From contig NZ_CP015423.1 of assembly GCF_001719045.1 (NCBI RefSeq), positions 2,254,001 through 2,318,000 of the forward strand: a stretch of 64,000 nucleotides of DNA, read 5' to 3'. Source of the stretch: Paenibacillus polymyxa (GTDB lineage: Bacteria; Bacillota; Bacilli; Paenibacillales; Paenibacillaceae). How positions within the stretch are numbered: position 1 is the first letter of the stretch; each line of letters starts with the position of its first letter. The position numbers and the translations under genes were made by a program. The notes under the pieces were generated by a model, which was not told where the DNA came from, made no database searches, and saw nothing but the letters and a program-made list of their open reading frames with translations. Positions 16,677 through 25,427 of the stretch are shown in pieces.

Positions 16677-17303
16677 TTATAGGTTTTTTATTACTCTGGC
16701 TGGACAACCCACAACTGTAACTTTTTCTGGCAAATCGCGGATGACACAAGAAGCAGCACCAACGATGGTATCACACCCTACACGAACACCAGGTATAAGA
16801 CTTGCACCTATTCCGATATGAGCACAGCACCCGATTTGAACTCCACCTGCCATATGTGCACCTGGGGAAATATGCACGAAGTCTTCTATTCGGCAATCAT
16901 GGTCTATAGTAGCCGCCGTATTAACAATGACATGCTCTCCAACGTACGCATCAGCGTTAATTACAGCATTAGGCATGACAACCGTCCCTTCGCCAATGAA
17001 TGCGCTGGGTGCGACTACAGCACTTGGGTGAACAGCGTTACCAAATTGGACTGAAGCAGCTTTTAATTGACTTACAATCTTCCTTCTGGTTGTATTATCT
17101 CCGATTGCCACAATGAACAGCGCCTCTGGATACAGAGATAATAGTTGAGCAATCTGATTACGGTCCCCCAAGATCGGCAATCCGTTCCATGCTTCTTCTT
17201 TACAATGGTCATCCAGAACTCCAATGATTTCTTCACCACAGGACCGTAAAATATCCACGATGACCTTGGCATGTCCTCCTGCTCCAAAAACAATATAGCT
17301 CAA
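16677..17303 (-). CDS. legH: UDP-4-amino-sugar N-acetyltransferase (LegH/PglD, NeuD family)
   Basis: A 208-residue NeuD/PglD-family acetyltransferase. The N-terminal nucleotide-sugar part has GAGGHAKVIVDIL (7-19). The C-terminal half is a left-handed beta helix of hexapeptide repeats (V-V-A-P-S-A-F-I-G-E-G onward), with the catalytic-type His in TIDHDCRIEDFVHISPG and acetyl-CoA loop GIGASLIPGVRVG. It would acetylate the 4-amino group to give UDP-N,N'-diacetylbacillosamine. NeuD proteins that O-acetylate sialic acids share this fold; with LegB, LegC and LegG present and no other acetyltransferase in the operon, the N-acetyltransferase role is the better reading. It follows legG by 12 bases. 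Confidence 0.82.
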   Translation of the reverse strand: MSYIVFGAGGHAKVIVDILRSCGEEIIGVLDDHCKEEAWNGLPILGDRNQIAQLLSLYPEALFIVAIGDNTTRRKIVSQLKAASVQFGNAVHPSAVVAPSAFIGEGTVVMPNAVINADAYVGEHVIVNTAATIDHDCRIEDFVHISPGAHMAGGVQIGCCAHIGIGASLIPGVRVGCDTIVGAASCVIRDLPEKVTVVGCPARVIKNL

Positions 17304-17315
17304 GGCCCATCCTCC

Positions 17316-18455
17316 TTAATAGGTAATTGTCTTTTGAATAAGCTGCTCTGACTTGGATGTTCGGTTCAATATATCTACGATGCGAGAGCTTGTGTTATCT
17401 CTACTGTAAATATTGTCGGCTGCTTTAACAATTTGTTGGAAAGGCTCAGACATTGCGTACTCCATTGCAGAAATCAGTTCGAGTTCGTCAGCTGCAATAT
17501 CTATTGTGTTCACAGAACGCTCTCTGCCTGTCTGACGAGTTCCAATATTAATGACTGGAACATGAAAGGAGGCAGCCTCAATAATCCCCGACGAAGAATT
17601 TCCAATTAACATTTTTGCATTTTTCAACATCGTCAGATAATCAAGTTGCTCAAAACTAGTTACAAGGTGCATCCCTTTTCTTGCAGCAAAACGATTATAT
17701 ACATCAACAATCGCATCAGCTCCAGCATCCGAATTTGGCATCACACAAATTACCTCATTCTCCCCAGCCAAGAGAACTTCCATCATCTTACCAAGGATGT
17801 GCATATCCGCTTCTTCCGTGGTGACAGGATGATAAGCAAACAGCACATATTCGTTATCTATATTCAGATCGTATTTACGCTTCGTCCTCCCTAGCTCAGG
17901 CAGGGATGTGTTCATCATCGTTTCAATTCTCGGAGCGCCGACTACATGAATTCTCCAAGGTTCCTCGCCAAGCCTGATTAGGCGCTCTCTGCTTCCATTT
18001 GTAGCCACAAAGTGGATGTGGGCCAACTTACTAATTGCATGCCGAACAGACTCATCAATCGTGCCGGATACTTCTCCACCATGCAAATGAACAAGCGGAA
18101 TGTTCATGTGAGAGGATACAATCGCAGCTGCAAGCATTTCTCCCCGATCTCCTAATACAACAACGAAATCTGGTTCCAAAGCTTCTACGGCTTGTGTCAT
18201 GCCCATGATTGCTATTCCAATAGAGCGAGACATATTAGCATGAGTAGATCCCTGCAGTAGACAGTCTACCTTAGCAGATACACGAAATCCGTCCTTTTGG
18301 ATAGCGTCCAATGTATACCCATGCTGTGGAGACAAATGCATTCCTGTAACCAACAGGTGGAGCTCCAGAGCATGTTCTTCCTCAAGAGCCCGCAAAACCG
18401 GGTAATATATCCCATAATCAGCTCGTGTTCCAGTAATCACCAATACTTTTTTCAT
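17316..18455 (-). CDS. legG: hydrolysing UDP-N,N'-diacetylbacillosamine 2-epimerase (NeuC family)
   Basis: A 379-residue NeuC-type enzyme, which inverts C2 and releases UDP to give 2,4-diacetamido-2,4,6-trideoxymannose. The start MKKVLVITGTRADYGIYYPVL is diagnostic for the hydrolysing UDP-GlcNAc 2-epimerase family. Other family positions are VVLGDRGEMLAAA (about 99-111), HLHGGEVSGTIDESVRHAISKL (about 123-144), and the late IGNSSSGIIEA (about 286-296), which binds UDP. Its ATG overlaps the legI stop by four bases (ATGA), indicating translational coupling. NeuC itself (sialic acid pathway) cannot be excluded from sequence alone, but the LegB and LegC genes point to the diacetylbacillosamine substrate. 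Confidence 0.88.
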   Translation of the reverse strand: MKKVLVITGTRADYGIYYPVLRALEEEHALELHLLVTGMHLSPQHGYTLDAIQKDGFRVSAKVDCLLQGSTHANMSRSIGIAIMGMTQAVEALEPDFVVVLGDRGEMLAAAIVSSHMNIPLVHLHGGEVSGTIDESVRHAISKLAHIHFVATNGSRERLIRLGEEPWRIHVVGAPRIETMMNTSLPELGRTKRKYDLNIDNEYVLFAYHPVTTEEADMHILGKMMEVLLAGENEVICVMPNSDAGADAIVDVYNRFAARKGMHLVTSFEQLDYLTMLKNAKMLIGNSSSGIIEAASFHVPVINIGTRQTGRERSVNTIDIAADELELISAMEYAMSEPFQQIVKAADNIYSRDNTSSRIVDILNRTSKSEQLIQKTITY

Positions 18456-19480
18456 TGCACATCATCCCATGATAACAAATAGTCTTCATGTACATCCTTT
18501 AAAAGCCGCTTACCAACCAAGTCATCAAAATATTTAGGCTCTATTCCAGTACCCGGACGCTTGATAACTAGATCTTCTCGGGTTAATTGCTGGCCTGTTT
18601 TTTTAGGTGTTGCCATCACAATACTTTTTCTTGCAACGGCTCTGGTGCTTTCCTCAGAAGGCATACACCTTTTAACACCATCCCCTAGGGCCTGCTCCAC
18701 ATTACGAATCGCAAGAACCATTTTTGAGAAATCAGCAGGCTCCAGCGAAGCCTTATGGTCAGGACCTGGAAGATTTCGATCCAATGTAAAATGCTTTTCA
18801 ATAATTCTAGCTCCCAGTGCTGAAGCCGCTATAGCGATCTCAATCCCAGCCGTATGATCTGAGTAACCTGTGACCTTATTAAAGGCAGTAGATATTGTTT
18901 TCATAGCTAGCAGATTCACATCTTCTAAAGGCGCCGGATAGTCAGAAGTACAGTGTAGTAATAGTACTTCACTTTTTTTTAATGCTTGTAATGATTCTCC
19001 AATCTCACCTAAATTAGACATCCCGGTCGATAGAATAATCGGACGCCCATAGCTATCAAGCTTCTGAAGAAAGGGGATATTGTTCATATCTCCTGATCCT
19101 ACCTTGAATGCGTCAATATGAATTGAATTCAGAAACTCAGCACTTTCTTCATCAAAGGGTGTAGAAAGGAAATCTATCCCTTTATCCTCACAGTACCTTT
19201 TCAAAAGAACAAAATCCTCAAAGCTCAATTCCAACTGTTTTAACATATCTAGTTGGCTTTCAGTCGAATTGGTATTTTCCGTCTGATAATTAGCCTTCTG
19301 GGCGTACTTGGTTACCAGCTTTTCGCTTTTAAAGGTTTGGAATTTCACTGCATCGGCACCGCATAAAATCGCTTGATCAATACACTCGAATGCAAGCTCC
19401 AATGATCCGTTATGATTGACTCCTACCTCCGCGATAATATAGATGGGGTTGCTACCATTATTTGATAAGAGGTTTTTCAT
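18452..19480 (-). CDS. legI: N,N'-diacetyllegionaminate synthase (NeuB family)
   Basis: A 342-residue NeuB-family synthase that condenses the trideoxymannose derivative with phosphoenolpyruvate. The N-terminal TIM barrel shows IIAEVGVNHNGSLELA (15-30), DAVKFQTFKSEKLVTKYA, the SGDMNNIPFL and ILSTGMS segments and GYSDHTAGIEIAIAA. The C-terminal end (about 275-342) is an antifreeze/SAF domain (RKSIVMATPKKTGQQLTREDLVIKRPGTGI). I start it at 19480, where GGAGGGAGGG lies 8 bases upstream; the frame is open for 18 more codons, but those overlap legF and lack a site. NeuB, PseI and LegI are close paralogues; operon partners favour LegI. Confidence 0.88.
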   Translation of the reverse strand: MKNLLSNNGSNPIYIIAEVGVNHNGSLELAFECIDQAILCGADAVKFQTFKSEKLVTKYAQKANYQTENTNSTESQLDMLKQLELSFEDFVLLKRYCEDKGIDFLSTPFDEESAEFLNSIHIDAFKVGSGDMNNIPFLQKLDSYGRPIILSTGMSNLGEIGESLQALKKSEVLLLHCTSDYPAPLEDVNLLAMKTISTAFNKVTGYSDHTAGIEIAIAASALGARIIEKHFTLDRNLPGPDHKASLEPADFSKMVLAIRNVEQALGDGVKRCMPSEESTRAVARKSIVMATPKKTGQQLTREDLVIKRPGTGIEPKYFDDLVGKRLLKDVHEDYLLSWDDVQ

Positions 19481-19496
19481 GTTATATCCCTCCCTC

Positions 19497-20216
19497 CTAC
19501 TGCAAGGATTCCTTGTGATTGGATTCTCTCCCAAAAAACTCTGCCATTTTTAAATCAAACTCGTCATCTATGTCAATAGATCGTTCTTTAGGCATAATGT
19601 AGCCACAATTATTAGGACCAACCAGAGTGTCACTATTCATCAACAGATTTCTTTTTACGATATAGATGGCTCCGTTTAGAGCATGTAGTTCTTTCAGATC
19701 TTGTCTCCTCAAATGCTCCCGTTCACCTTTCAGGTAGGGCGTAAGCCGACCGTTATCCATTTCCCTTAGTAGATAGGGTTGCACTCCAGACAAAGTGACA
19801 CTTTGAAGTGAATCAGCCTGATGATCTAAAAATATTTTATATGCCTCTTTAATGTCCATAGCATTTCGCAGTGGAGATGTGGGCTGCAGCAGCATAATAA
19901 CATCAAAAAATTGATTTTGCGTCTGCTCATAAAATTCAACTGCATGCTTCAATACATCAATACTTTTAGCTTCATCGGTAGCCAGTTCATCGGGCCTTAT
20001 AAACGGAACAGCCGCTCCAGCTTGGCCTGACACATAAGCAATCTCTTTACTATCCGTTGAAACTATAACTTCGTCTACACAACCACTGTTTAGCGCGGCT
20101 TCAATGCTATATTGAATGAGCGGTTTATCATGTAACAATCTTATGTTTTTACCGGGTAAACCTTTTGATCCACCCCGCGCAGGAATAATCGCCAAACATT
20201 TGTGATTGCTCATCAT
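19497..20216 (-). CDS. legF: CMP-legionaminate cytidylyltransferase (NeuA family)
   Basis: A 239-residue CMP-nonulosonate synthetase, which activates the free sugar with CTP. The CTP-binding motif IIPARGGSKGLPGKNIR (about 10-26) is intact, as are VIVSTDSKEIA (about 50-60), LLQPTSPLR (109-117), and the metal-binding end DIDDEFDLKMAE. The size is that of NeuA/LegF without the extra esterase domain of some sialate enzymes. Its ATG overlaps the legB stop (ATGA). PseF is the alternative name in pseudaminate loci. It closes the CMP-sugar pathway, so the donor for Maf can be made wholly from this operon. Confidence 0.88.
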   Translation of the reverse strand: MMSNHKCLAIIPARGGSKGLPGKNIRLLHDKPLIQYSIEAALNSGCVDEVIVSTDSKEIAYVSGQAGAAVPFIRPDELATDEAKSIDVLKHAVEFYEQTQNQFFDVIMLLQPTSPLRNAMDIKEAYKIFLDHQADSLQSVTLSGVQPYLLREMDNGRLTPYLKGEREHLRRQDLKELHALNGAIYIVKRNLLMNSDTLVGPNNCGYIMPKERSIDIDDEFDLKMAEFFGRESNHKESLQ

Positions 20217-21232
20217 ACAATACCTTTTGTGAAGCCCAATCCGTTCTGTTCAATAAGCTCCCGAATGGCTTTCGGGAAAATCTGTGGTGCAGTCATCGAA
20301 GAATATTCTTGACGAATTGCCCTTTGAAATCCTTCATAATCTTGCTCTGCGGTATGAAATAACGAAGGAATGATATACATTTGTCCATTCTCCAACGCTC
20401 TTTCCGATTCCTCAAGCGTCATGAGTTCCTCATATAGCTTTTCTCCCGGCCGGATTCCGGTCTCAATGATTTCTCCACGATAGGGTTTACCAACTGCCTC
20501 TTCATACGAATCAACCAAGCATTGGGCCAAATCCGTAATTTTGAGAATCGGCATTTTCAGTACAAATACTTCTCCACCTTGCGAATAATGCGCCGCATCT
20601 ATGACCAATTGAGCGGCTTGGGGAATAGACATCATAAACCGAGTCATCTCTGCATGTGTGACCGTCACCGGTATCCCTTTAGCAATCTGATCCCGGAATA
20701 ATGGAATAACGGAGCCCCTAGATCCCATAACATTTCCAAAGCGGACACAGGAGAAAATGGTACGTTTGCTCCCTTTATACAAGTTGGCGGCAGAAATCAA
20801 ACGCTCTGATAGCAGCTTCGTAGCTCCCATCGTATTCGTTGGGTTTACCACTTTATCTGTGCTGATGGCTACTACTTTTTCTACATTATGCTCAATAGCC
20901 GTCTCAATTAAATTCTGTACACCAATAACATTCGTTTTCACTGCTTCCATAGGGTTATACTCGCATGCAGGCACATGTTTGAGAGCAGCAGCATGAAAAA
21001 TATAATCCACATCCTCCATAGCATAACTCAGTCTTTGCTTGTCCCTGATATCACCGATCAGATAACGGATATTCGTATATTCTTTTAATTCCTGCAACAG
21101 ATCAAACTGCTTGCTCTCATCCCTGCTAAAAATCCGTAAGGCTTTAGGGTTATACGACAAAATAATACGTACAATTTCGCTTCCAATCGAACCTGTGCCG
21201 CCCGTAACCAATACAATCTTGTTGGTAAACAT
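20213..21232 (-). CDS. legB: UDP-GlcNAc 4,6-dehydratase, soluble, probable retaining type
   Basis: A 339-residue short-chain dehydrogenase/reductase of the CapD/PseB/LegB group, the first step from UDP-GlcNAc. The NAD(P) site is VTGGTGSIGSE (9-19), and D61 is in the LIGDIRD motif. The catalytic segment is STDKVVNPTNTMGATK (124-139). In it the usual Tyr of Y-x3-K is Met135, with Lys139 kept. That Met is typical of PglF/LegB-type dehydratases, which keep the C5 configuration, whereas PseB enzymes usually have Tyr there. It has no membrane part, unlike PglF. It begins 29 bases after maf and overlaps legF by four bases. Confidence 0.88.
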   Translation of the reverse strand: MFTNKIVLVTGGTGSIGSEIVRIILSYNPKALRIFSRDESKQFDLLQELKEYTNIRYLIGDIRDKQRLSYAMEDVDYIFHAAALKHVPACEYNPMEAVKTNVIGVQNLIETAIEHNVEKVVAISTDKVVNPTNTMGATKLLSERLISAANLYKGSKRTIFSCVRFGNVMGSRGSVIPLFRDQIAKGIPVTVTHAEMTRFMMSIPQAAQLVIDAAHYSQGGEVFVLKMPILKITDLAQCLVDSYEEAVGKPYRGEIIETGIRPGEKLYEELMTLEESERALENGQMYIIPSLFHTAEQDYEGFQRAIRQEYSSMTAPQIFPKAIRELIEQNGLGFTKGIV

Positions 21233-21261
21233 AATGACCTCCAGAGTGTAAAACGATTAAT

Positions 21262-23070
21262 TTATATATTTTTATGGACCACTGCATCCCTATCTGTTTT
21301 TTTATCTAAACGGCAAATCGATTCCGAAAACATTTCTTCAAGTATTGGGATTTGTGTTGTAATATCCTTTAAAATCTTACCAACGTGCTCATAAATTAAA
21401 TCAGACTTACGAGTCAACTGATGTTCTGTCACAATCACAGGAAGCACCTGATCAAAACGCGCAATTTCGATAGGCATAATGGACTCAAATATAGGTGAGA
21501 ACCAGTTCCTGTTGGCAATCAATCCCCACATCTGCTCTATGGATTCCATCATATTTTGAGCCTTTGCCGGTTTAGTTCGGCTAAACTCGCGTAATTTATT
21601 CATAAGCTTGTGAATGGCTGCAATCTCAGAGCGTACATTGGAAAGGTCCTCACGTGTCGCTATCAGCTTATCTCTAACATCCTGCACCTTATTCATATCA
21701 ACAGCAACATTTTTTTCATTTATCAAATCGGTAATTGCATCAGGATGAACAGATTCTGAAGCTAACAATTTATACATCTCTTCCATGGGATTGAAAGGAG
21801 CACCCTCAATCACTGCACCATTGCGGCTTGAATTAACGAATTCGATTCTCGGAAGGGCCGTAATGAGATTTTCGAGTCCATCCTTCATCAAAGAGAAACT
21901 CTCATCTGTAGTATTGTATGTTCCCTTTACATTCAGTACTTTCTTAGGCGCTTCTTGCACTGTCTTATCAGTAGCTTCGGCTGCAAAATGTTCAATTCCA
22001 TCTGCGTAAAATTTGTTATCAGGGAACGACAAATCCTGACCTGCAAGTATGATCCGTTTAGCCCCTAAACATGCTGCTGCTTGAATAGCCGTTCCTGCAA
22101 CCGTTTCTGTGGGGGATATAAAGAGTTCCTCTTTACTGAGTCCAAAGAAATACTGAGATACAGCATCACTTTTCATAATACTATGAATTTTCTCTGCACA
22201 GTTCTGATCAGAGATTTCATAATAAGATGAGGAGGTAAACAATAAAGGCTGCTCCCTTGTTACAGAAGAAGCAAAGATTTTCTTATTGACTGGATGTCCA
22301 TCCATAATGACAGCAAGGTGAGGCTGTATTCCATGCTTTACTAAAGCCTGAATACTGGAGCCTGCTGAAATAATCAGTACATGAGGACGTAATTTTTTCA
22401 ACCATTCGATATCTTCTTGTAACGATGGTCCCGATGATACAACAACCACCGTTGCACCCTTAAAAGCATAAAAAAGTCGCTCAATGGAAGGAGTGTATAA
22501 CACATCAGAAAGGTGATATAGATAATTCCGAGTCCATTCTTCTCGAAAACGATTCTCTGTATGTTTATCTACCAGGAAGCTCTGACGATATTCCTGAAAT
22601 TGTTCCTTTACTTCACGCAATAAATTCATATCATCTGATAGATACTTGCGCAGTGCGATAAACCCCAAATCTTCCAGCATATAACTACTTAACATATGAA
22701 ACATCATATTGAGCTGAGATTGGCCAACCGATAACCAGTACAAATTGGGATGTCCCAGTAAAAGACTGAGGTCATAATCCGTTACTGCCTTCCGAAACAA
22801 CTGCTCATCCGGCTCGTATACAAACAACCAGTGGTTCGGATACAATTCGAGGAGGTCAGCAATACTGAGCCCCCTTTCAAACCCATATACAAAAATAATC
22901 TTACCATTTCCAATAGATCCATCGACAGCATTGAGCCAAGCGATATCCCTTTCAAAGGGCTCAGTAAACAAAGGTATAGATAAGTCATCATTCAGCAAAC
23001 TATTTATTTTGGTTGCAACATGAGGGAACCTTTGCTCTAGAATTGTATGGTTTATTTGTAGTTGAGACAA
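21262..23070 (-). CDS. maf: Maf-type flagellin glycosyltransferase
   Basis: A 602-residue motility accessory factor with the central DUF115 / 6-hydroxymethylpterin pyrophosphokinase-like domain. Marks are GNGKIIFVYGFERG (about 54-67), YPNHWLFVYEPD, the signature VVVVSSGPSLQEDI (about 208-221), IISAGSSIQALVKHGIQPHLAVIMDG, and GTAIQAAACLGAKRIILAGQDLSF. Maf enzymes transfer CMP-activated pseudaminic or legionaminic acid to Ser/Thr of flagellin in the cytoplasm. The gene heads the leg operon and lies just downstream of the fliD-fliS-fliT unit, separated by a terminator and a SigD-like -10. The C-terminal quarter is helical and probably binds flagellin (inference). The acceptor is most likely the flagellin at 25985-26755. 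Confidence 0.9.
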   Translation of the reverse strand: MSQLQINHTILEQRFPHVATKINSLLNDDLSIPLFTEPFERDIAWLNAVDGSIGNGKIIFVYGFERGLSIADLLELYPNHWLFVYEPDEQLFRKAVTDYDLSLLLGHPNLYWLSVGQSQLNMMFHMLSSYMLEDLGFIALRKYLSDDMNLLREVKEQFQEYRQSFLVDKHTENRFREEWTRNYLYHLSDVLYTPSIERLFYAFKGATVVVVSSGPSLQEDIEWLKKLRPHVLIISAGSSIQALVKHGIQPHLAVIMDGHPVNKKIFASSVTREQPLLFTSSSYYEISDQNCAEKIHSIMKSDAVSQYFFGLSKEELFISPTETVAGTAIQAAACLGAKRIILAGQDLSFPDNKFYADGIEHFAAEATDKTVQEAPKKVLNVKGTYNTTDESFSLMKDGLENLITALPRIEFVNSSRNGAVIEGAPFNPMEEMYKLLASESVHPDAITDLINEKNVAVDMNKVQDVRDKLIATREDLSNVRSEIAAIHKLMNKLREFSRTKPAKAQNMMESIEQMWGLIANRNWFSPIFESIMPIEIARFDQVLPVIVTEHQLTRKSDLIYEHVGKILKDITTQIPILEEMFSESICRLDKKTDRDAVVHKNI

Positions 23071-23109
23071 GGTAATACCACCGTTTCACATTAATATTTG
23101 TTAATTAGT

Positions 23110-23137
23110 ATATCGGATTTACTCTTAATGGAATGAA
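23110..23137 (-). promoter_or_regulatory. SigD-like promoter of the maf-leg operon
   Basis: The minus strand carries TCCGATAT (23110-23117), seven of eight bases of the SigD -10 GCCGATAT. At the same 16-base spacing used by the hag and flaG sites the -35 is only TTCA (23134-23137). It lies about 40 bases before maf and downstream of the fliT terminator. Confidence 0.45.
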
Positions 23138-23144
23138 CCTTTTC

Positions 23145-23178
23145 ACAAAAATCCCCCCATTCTAAATCGAATAGGGGG
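23145..23178 (-). terminator. terminator after fliT
   Basis: CCCCCTATTC and GAATGGGGGG (minus strand) form a 10-bp stem with one G-T pair and a 6-base loop, followed by ATTTTTGTG. It lies 20 bases past fliT and separates the flaG-fliDST unit from maf. Confidence 0.8.
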
Positions 23179-23198
23179 TACGCTCCATAAAGCATTTT

Positions 23199-23543
23199 TT
23201 ATTTGCGATGATCAATAAACAAACTGTCTACAGAATAAGCTTGCTGGTAAGCATGCTGCTGCACACGAATGGCTCCACGTTTCTCCATCCAGTGGCCTGC
23301 TTCATCCTTAAGTGCTTGCATACGCTGCAAAATTATAGAATCGTTGCTTAGTATATTACGGATTTTCTGCTTATCATGTTCCGTTAATGATAGTTGATAG
23401 GGCTGCATCTGTTCTACAATGCGCTGTCTTTGATCTGCAAACTGTTCAAATTCTTCCTCATTTAAATTCAGAAGATTAACCAACACTACTTCTGTCTTAT
23501 GTTGCAGTTCTTCAAGGAGTACTTGCATATTAGGATCTGCCAT
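23199..23543 (-). CDS. fliT: FliT-like flagellar chaperone
   Basis: A 114-residue, almost wholly helical protein in the position where Bacillales carry fliT, directly after fliS. FliT binds the FliD cap protein before export. There are no catalytic motifs; heptad-like hydrophobics run through ELQHKTEVVLVNLLNLNEEEFEQF and the central KQKIRNILSNDSIILQRM. Sequence conservation in this family is low, so the name rests on position and character. The ATG at 23543 shares one base with the fliS stop (TGATG). An in-frame GTG just before it is possible but less likely. Confidence 0.65.
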   Translation of the reverse strand: MADPNMQVLLEELQHKTEVVLVNLLNLNEEEFEQFADQRQRIVEQMQPYQLSLTEHDKQKIRNILSNDSIILQRMQALKDEAGHWMEKRGAIRVQQHAYQQAYSVDSLFIDHRK

Positions 23544-23926
23544 CACACACTACCAACTACACCAGGCATTTTCGCGGCTTCCAGCCAAGCCTCCCGTAGG
23601 TCAGTCAAATGTTCCAGCACCTCCTGTGCAGGAGCGGCTATCTTGTGAACATTCGCCTCAATCAGCTCATGCAGCATATATTCATACACTCGCAATAAGT
23701 CATGGGATATTGGATACTCAAAATTCAACGCAGATATTAACTCATGTACAATAGCTTGCGCTTTACACAAATTATTATTCGCTTTCTCGTTATCCTTATT
23801 CTCTATACCCTCAATTCCCGCACGAACGAAACGAATAGCCCCATCGTACAGCATAATCAGCAATTTAGGCTTGGATGCAGTTTGCGCTTGAGTCTGCCGG
23901 TATTTCTGATAGGGTGTATTGATCAA
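23543..23926 (-). CDS. fliS: flagellin export chaperone FliS
   Basis: A 127-residue FliS, a four-helix chaperone that holds the flagellin C-terminus unfolded until export. The family hallmarks are near the N-terminus: YQKYRQTQAQTASKPKLLIMLYDGAIRF (about 6-33). The start is a TTG at 23926: AAAGGAGG lies 8 bases upstream and no ATG is available. It begins 14 bases after fliD and runs into fliT with one base of overlap. In Bacillus, FliS also helps FliW bind flagellin, which links it to the FliW-CsrA switch encoded 4 kb away. Confidence 0.92.
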   Translation of the reverse strand: MINTPYQKYRQTQAQTASKPKLLIMLYDGAIRFVRAGIEGIENKDNEKANNNLCKAQAIVHELISALNFEYPISHDLLRVYEYMLHELIEANVHKIAAPAQEVLEHLTDLREAWLEAAKMPGVVGSV

Positions 23927-23940
23927 TTGTAAAACCTCCT

Positions 23941-25413
23941 TTATGACGACATGCCTGTAAGACTCGAAGATGTAGTATTATATTTGCTTATTGCCGTCTC
24001 CATCGCAGTGAATTTTTTGTAATAGTTAGTCTCAATCATCGTTAGACGGCTTGTCATATTACTGATTCGGCGGTCCAGACTCGACAATTGCTCTCCCATT
24101 GTGCTCGTAGTAAGAAATGAAGCTGTTAGTTCCTTACTTACTTTTGAAGTACCCGCTGTATCGGCCATTCTTTGAAGTGAAGTATTCGAAATCTTTTTAA
24201 GTTTAGCAAGAATACCATCTTGTTGTGTATATTTATTTGTTAATAGGGTACTTGGGTCCTGCTTCCCAAAAAAATTCGAGATAACATCTGGATCTTTTTC
24301 AACCGCTGCGCGCAATTTGTCTGCATCCAGAATAAGCTTGCCTTTGGTATCATACGTACCCGTAGTGATCCCAAGCTCAGACATCATTAAGGGTTTATTC
24401 TTACCATTTGCATCAACTCTGCCGATGTCTACACCTTGAATCATGGCACTACGCATCTCAGATAATGTATCCTGCAGGATAGGATCGTTTCTAAGCATGC
24501 CACTCTTGGCCTTGGTTGTCCAGAGCTTGGCTTCATCATCGCTCATAGCGGCTCTTTGTTCCGTTGTAAGCGGAGCGTATTTTTTATATCTCTCCTCACT
24601 AACCTTGCCATTGAGTGTAGCGAGAACATCATTATAAGCATCGACAAAACTTTGAATATTTTCCACAATCTTATCGGTGTCTTTGGTAGCTTCGATCCTT
24701 GTCGCAGCACCACCAGCTGTCTTCAGTGTAATATCAATTCCATTAATTATAAAATTATTTGATGACTTTTTGACTTCAAGTCCATTTACCTTTAGCACAG
24801 CATCGGTTCCATTCGTTGAAGACAGTTTAAACTCACTACTAATTTGAGCATCGATATTGAATGCTTGGGAACCGGTGGTTTTACTTGTTAACGACAAACC
24901 AGATTTGGCATCATACAGGGCAGTTACTCCTGTCTTGCTGTTATCATTAATTTTTTTGACAAACGATTCAATGGTTTCGTTTGCATCTACATCAATAGTG
25001 GTCCCACCAACCTGAACCGTACGAGCTGCCCCATCGGCAAAGGCAAGCTCAGTGCTTGCCTTTTCAGACCATGAGCTGTCTGAGACGGATCTTGCGGCAG
25101 TAGCGAGATTGGTTACCGAGATATCCAATACTCCACTGGCAGACGATGAAGCCGATGCAGTCAACGCGTCACTATTTCCCGTTACTGTCACTTTCTGCGG
25201 ATTCATTGAAGCAGTGCGGCTTAATGTCGTCAGTTTATCTTGTAGAAATGAAACAATTTTAGTACTGGACTCACGATAGTTTTCTCGTTTCCATTCCATT
25301 AGCTGCTTTTGTTGAGTCAGCTTATCGAGAGGTACACGCTCAGCAGTCATCAGCTTTTTAACTGCTGCATCAATATCCATGCCTGAGGCAAGGCCACTTA
25401 TTCTAGTTACCAT
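23941..25413 (-). CDS. fliD: flagellar filament cap protein FliD
   Basis: A 490-residue FliD (HAP2), which forms the pentameric or hexameric cap that folds flagellin subunits at the filament tip. The N-terminal domain starts with RISGLASGMDIDAAVKKLMTAERVPLDKL (4-32), the standard FliD_N motif. The C-terminal FliD_C domain occupies roughly 235-480 and ends in the coiled coil GEQLSSLDRRISNMTSRLTMIETNYYKKFTAMETAISK. The middle has the flagellin-hook IN-type segment (DAKSGLSLTSKTTGSQAF). It follows flaG by 14 bases and shares that gene's SigD-like promoter. GGAGG lies 10 bases before the ATG. Confidence 0.95.
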   Translation of the reverse strand: MVTRISGLASGMDIDAAVKKLMTAERVPLDKLTQQKQLMEWKRENYRESSTKIVSFLQDKLTTLSRTASMNPQKVTVTGNSDALTASASSSASGVLDISVTNLATAARSVSDSSWSEKASTELAFADGAARTVQVGGTTIDVDANETIESFVKKINDNSKTGVTALYDAKSGLSLTSKTTGSQAFNIDAQISSEFKLSSTNGTDAVLKVNGLEVKKSSNNFIINGIDITLKTAGGAATRIEATKDTDKIVENIQSFVDAYNDVLATLNGKVSEERYKKYAPLTTEQRAAMSDDEAKLWTTKAKSGMLRNDPILQDTLSEMRSAMIQGVDIGRVDANGKNKPLMMSELGITTGTYDTKGKLILDADKLRAAVEKDPDVISNFFGKQDPSTLLTNKYTQQDGILAKLKKISNTSLQRMADTAGTSKVSKELTASFLTTSTMGEQLSSLDRRISNMTSRLTMIETNYYKKFTAMETAISKYNTTSSSLTGMSS

Positions 25414-25427
25414 AATTGTATGTCCTC

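Noticed and set aside
14508..21232. Pseudaminic acid pathway (pseB-C-H-G-I-F)
   Set aside because: There is no PseG-type hydrolase or PseH-type GNAT acetyltransferase; a NeuC-type epimerase and a PglD-type acetyltransferase fit the legionaminate route.
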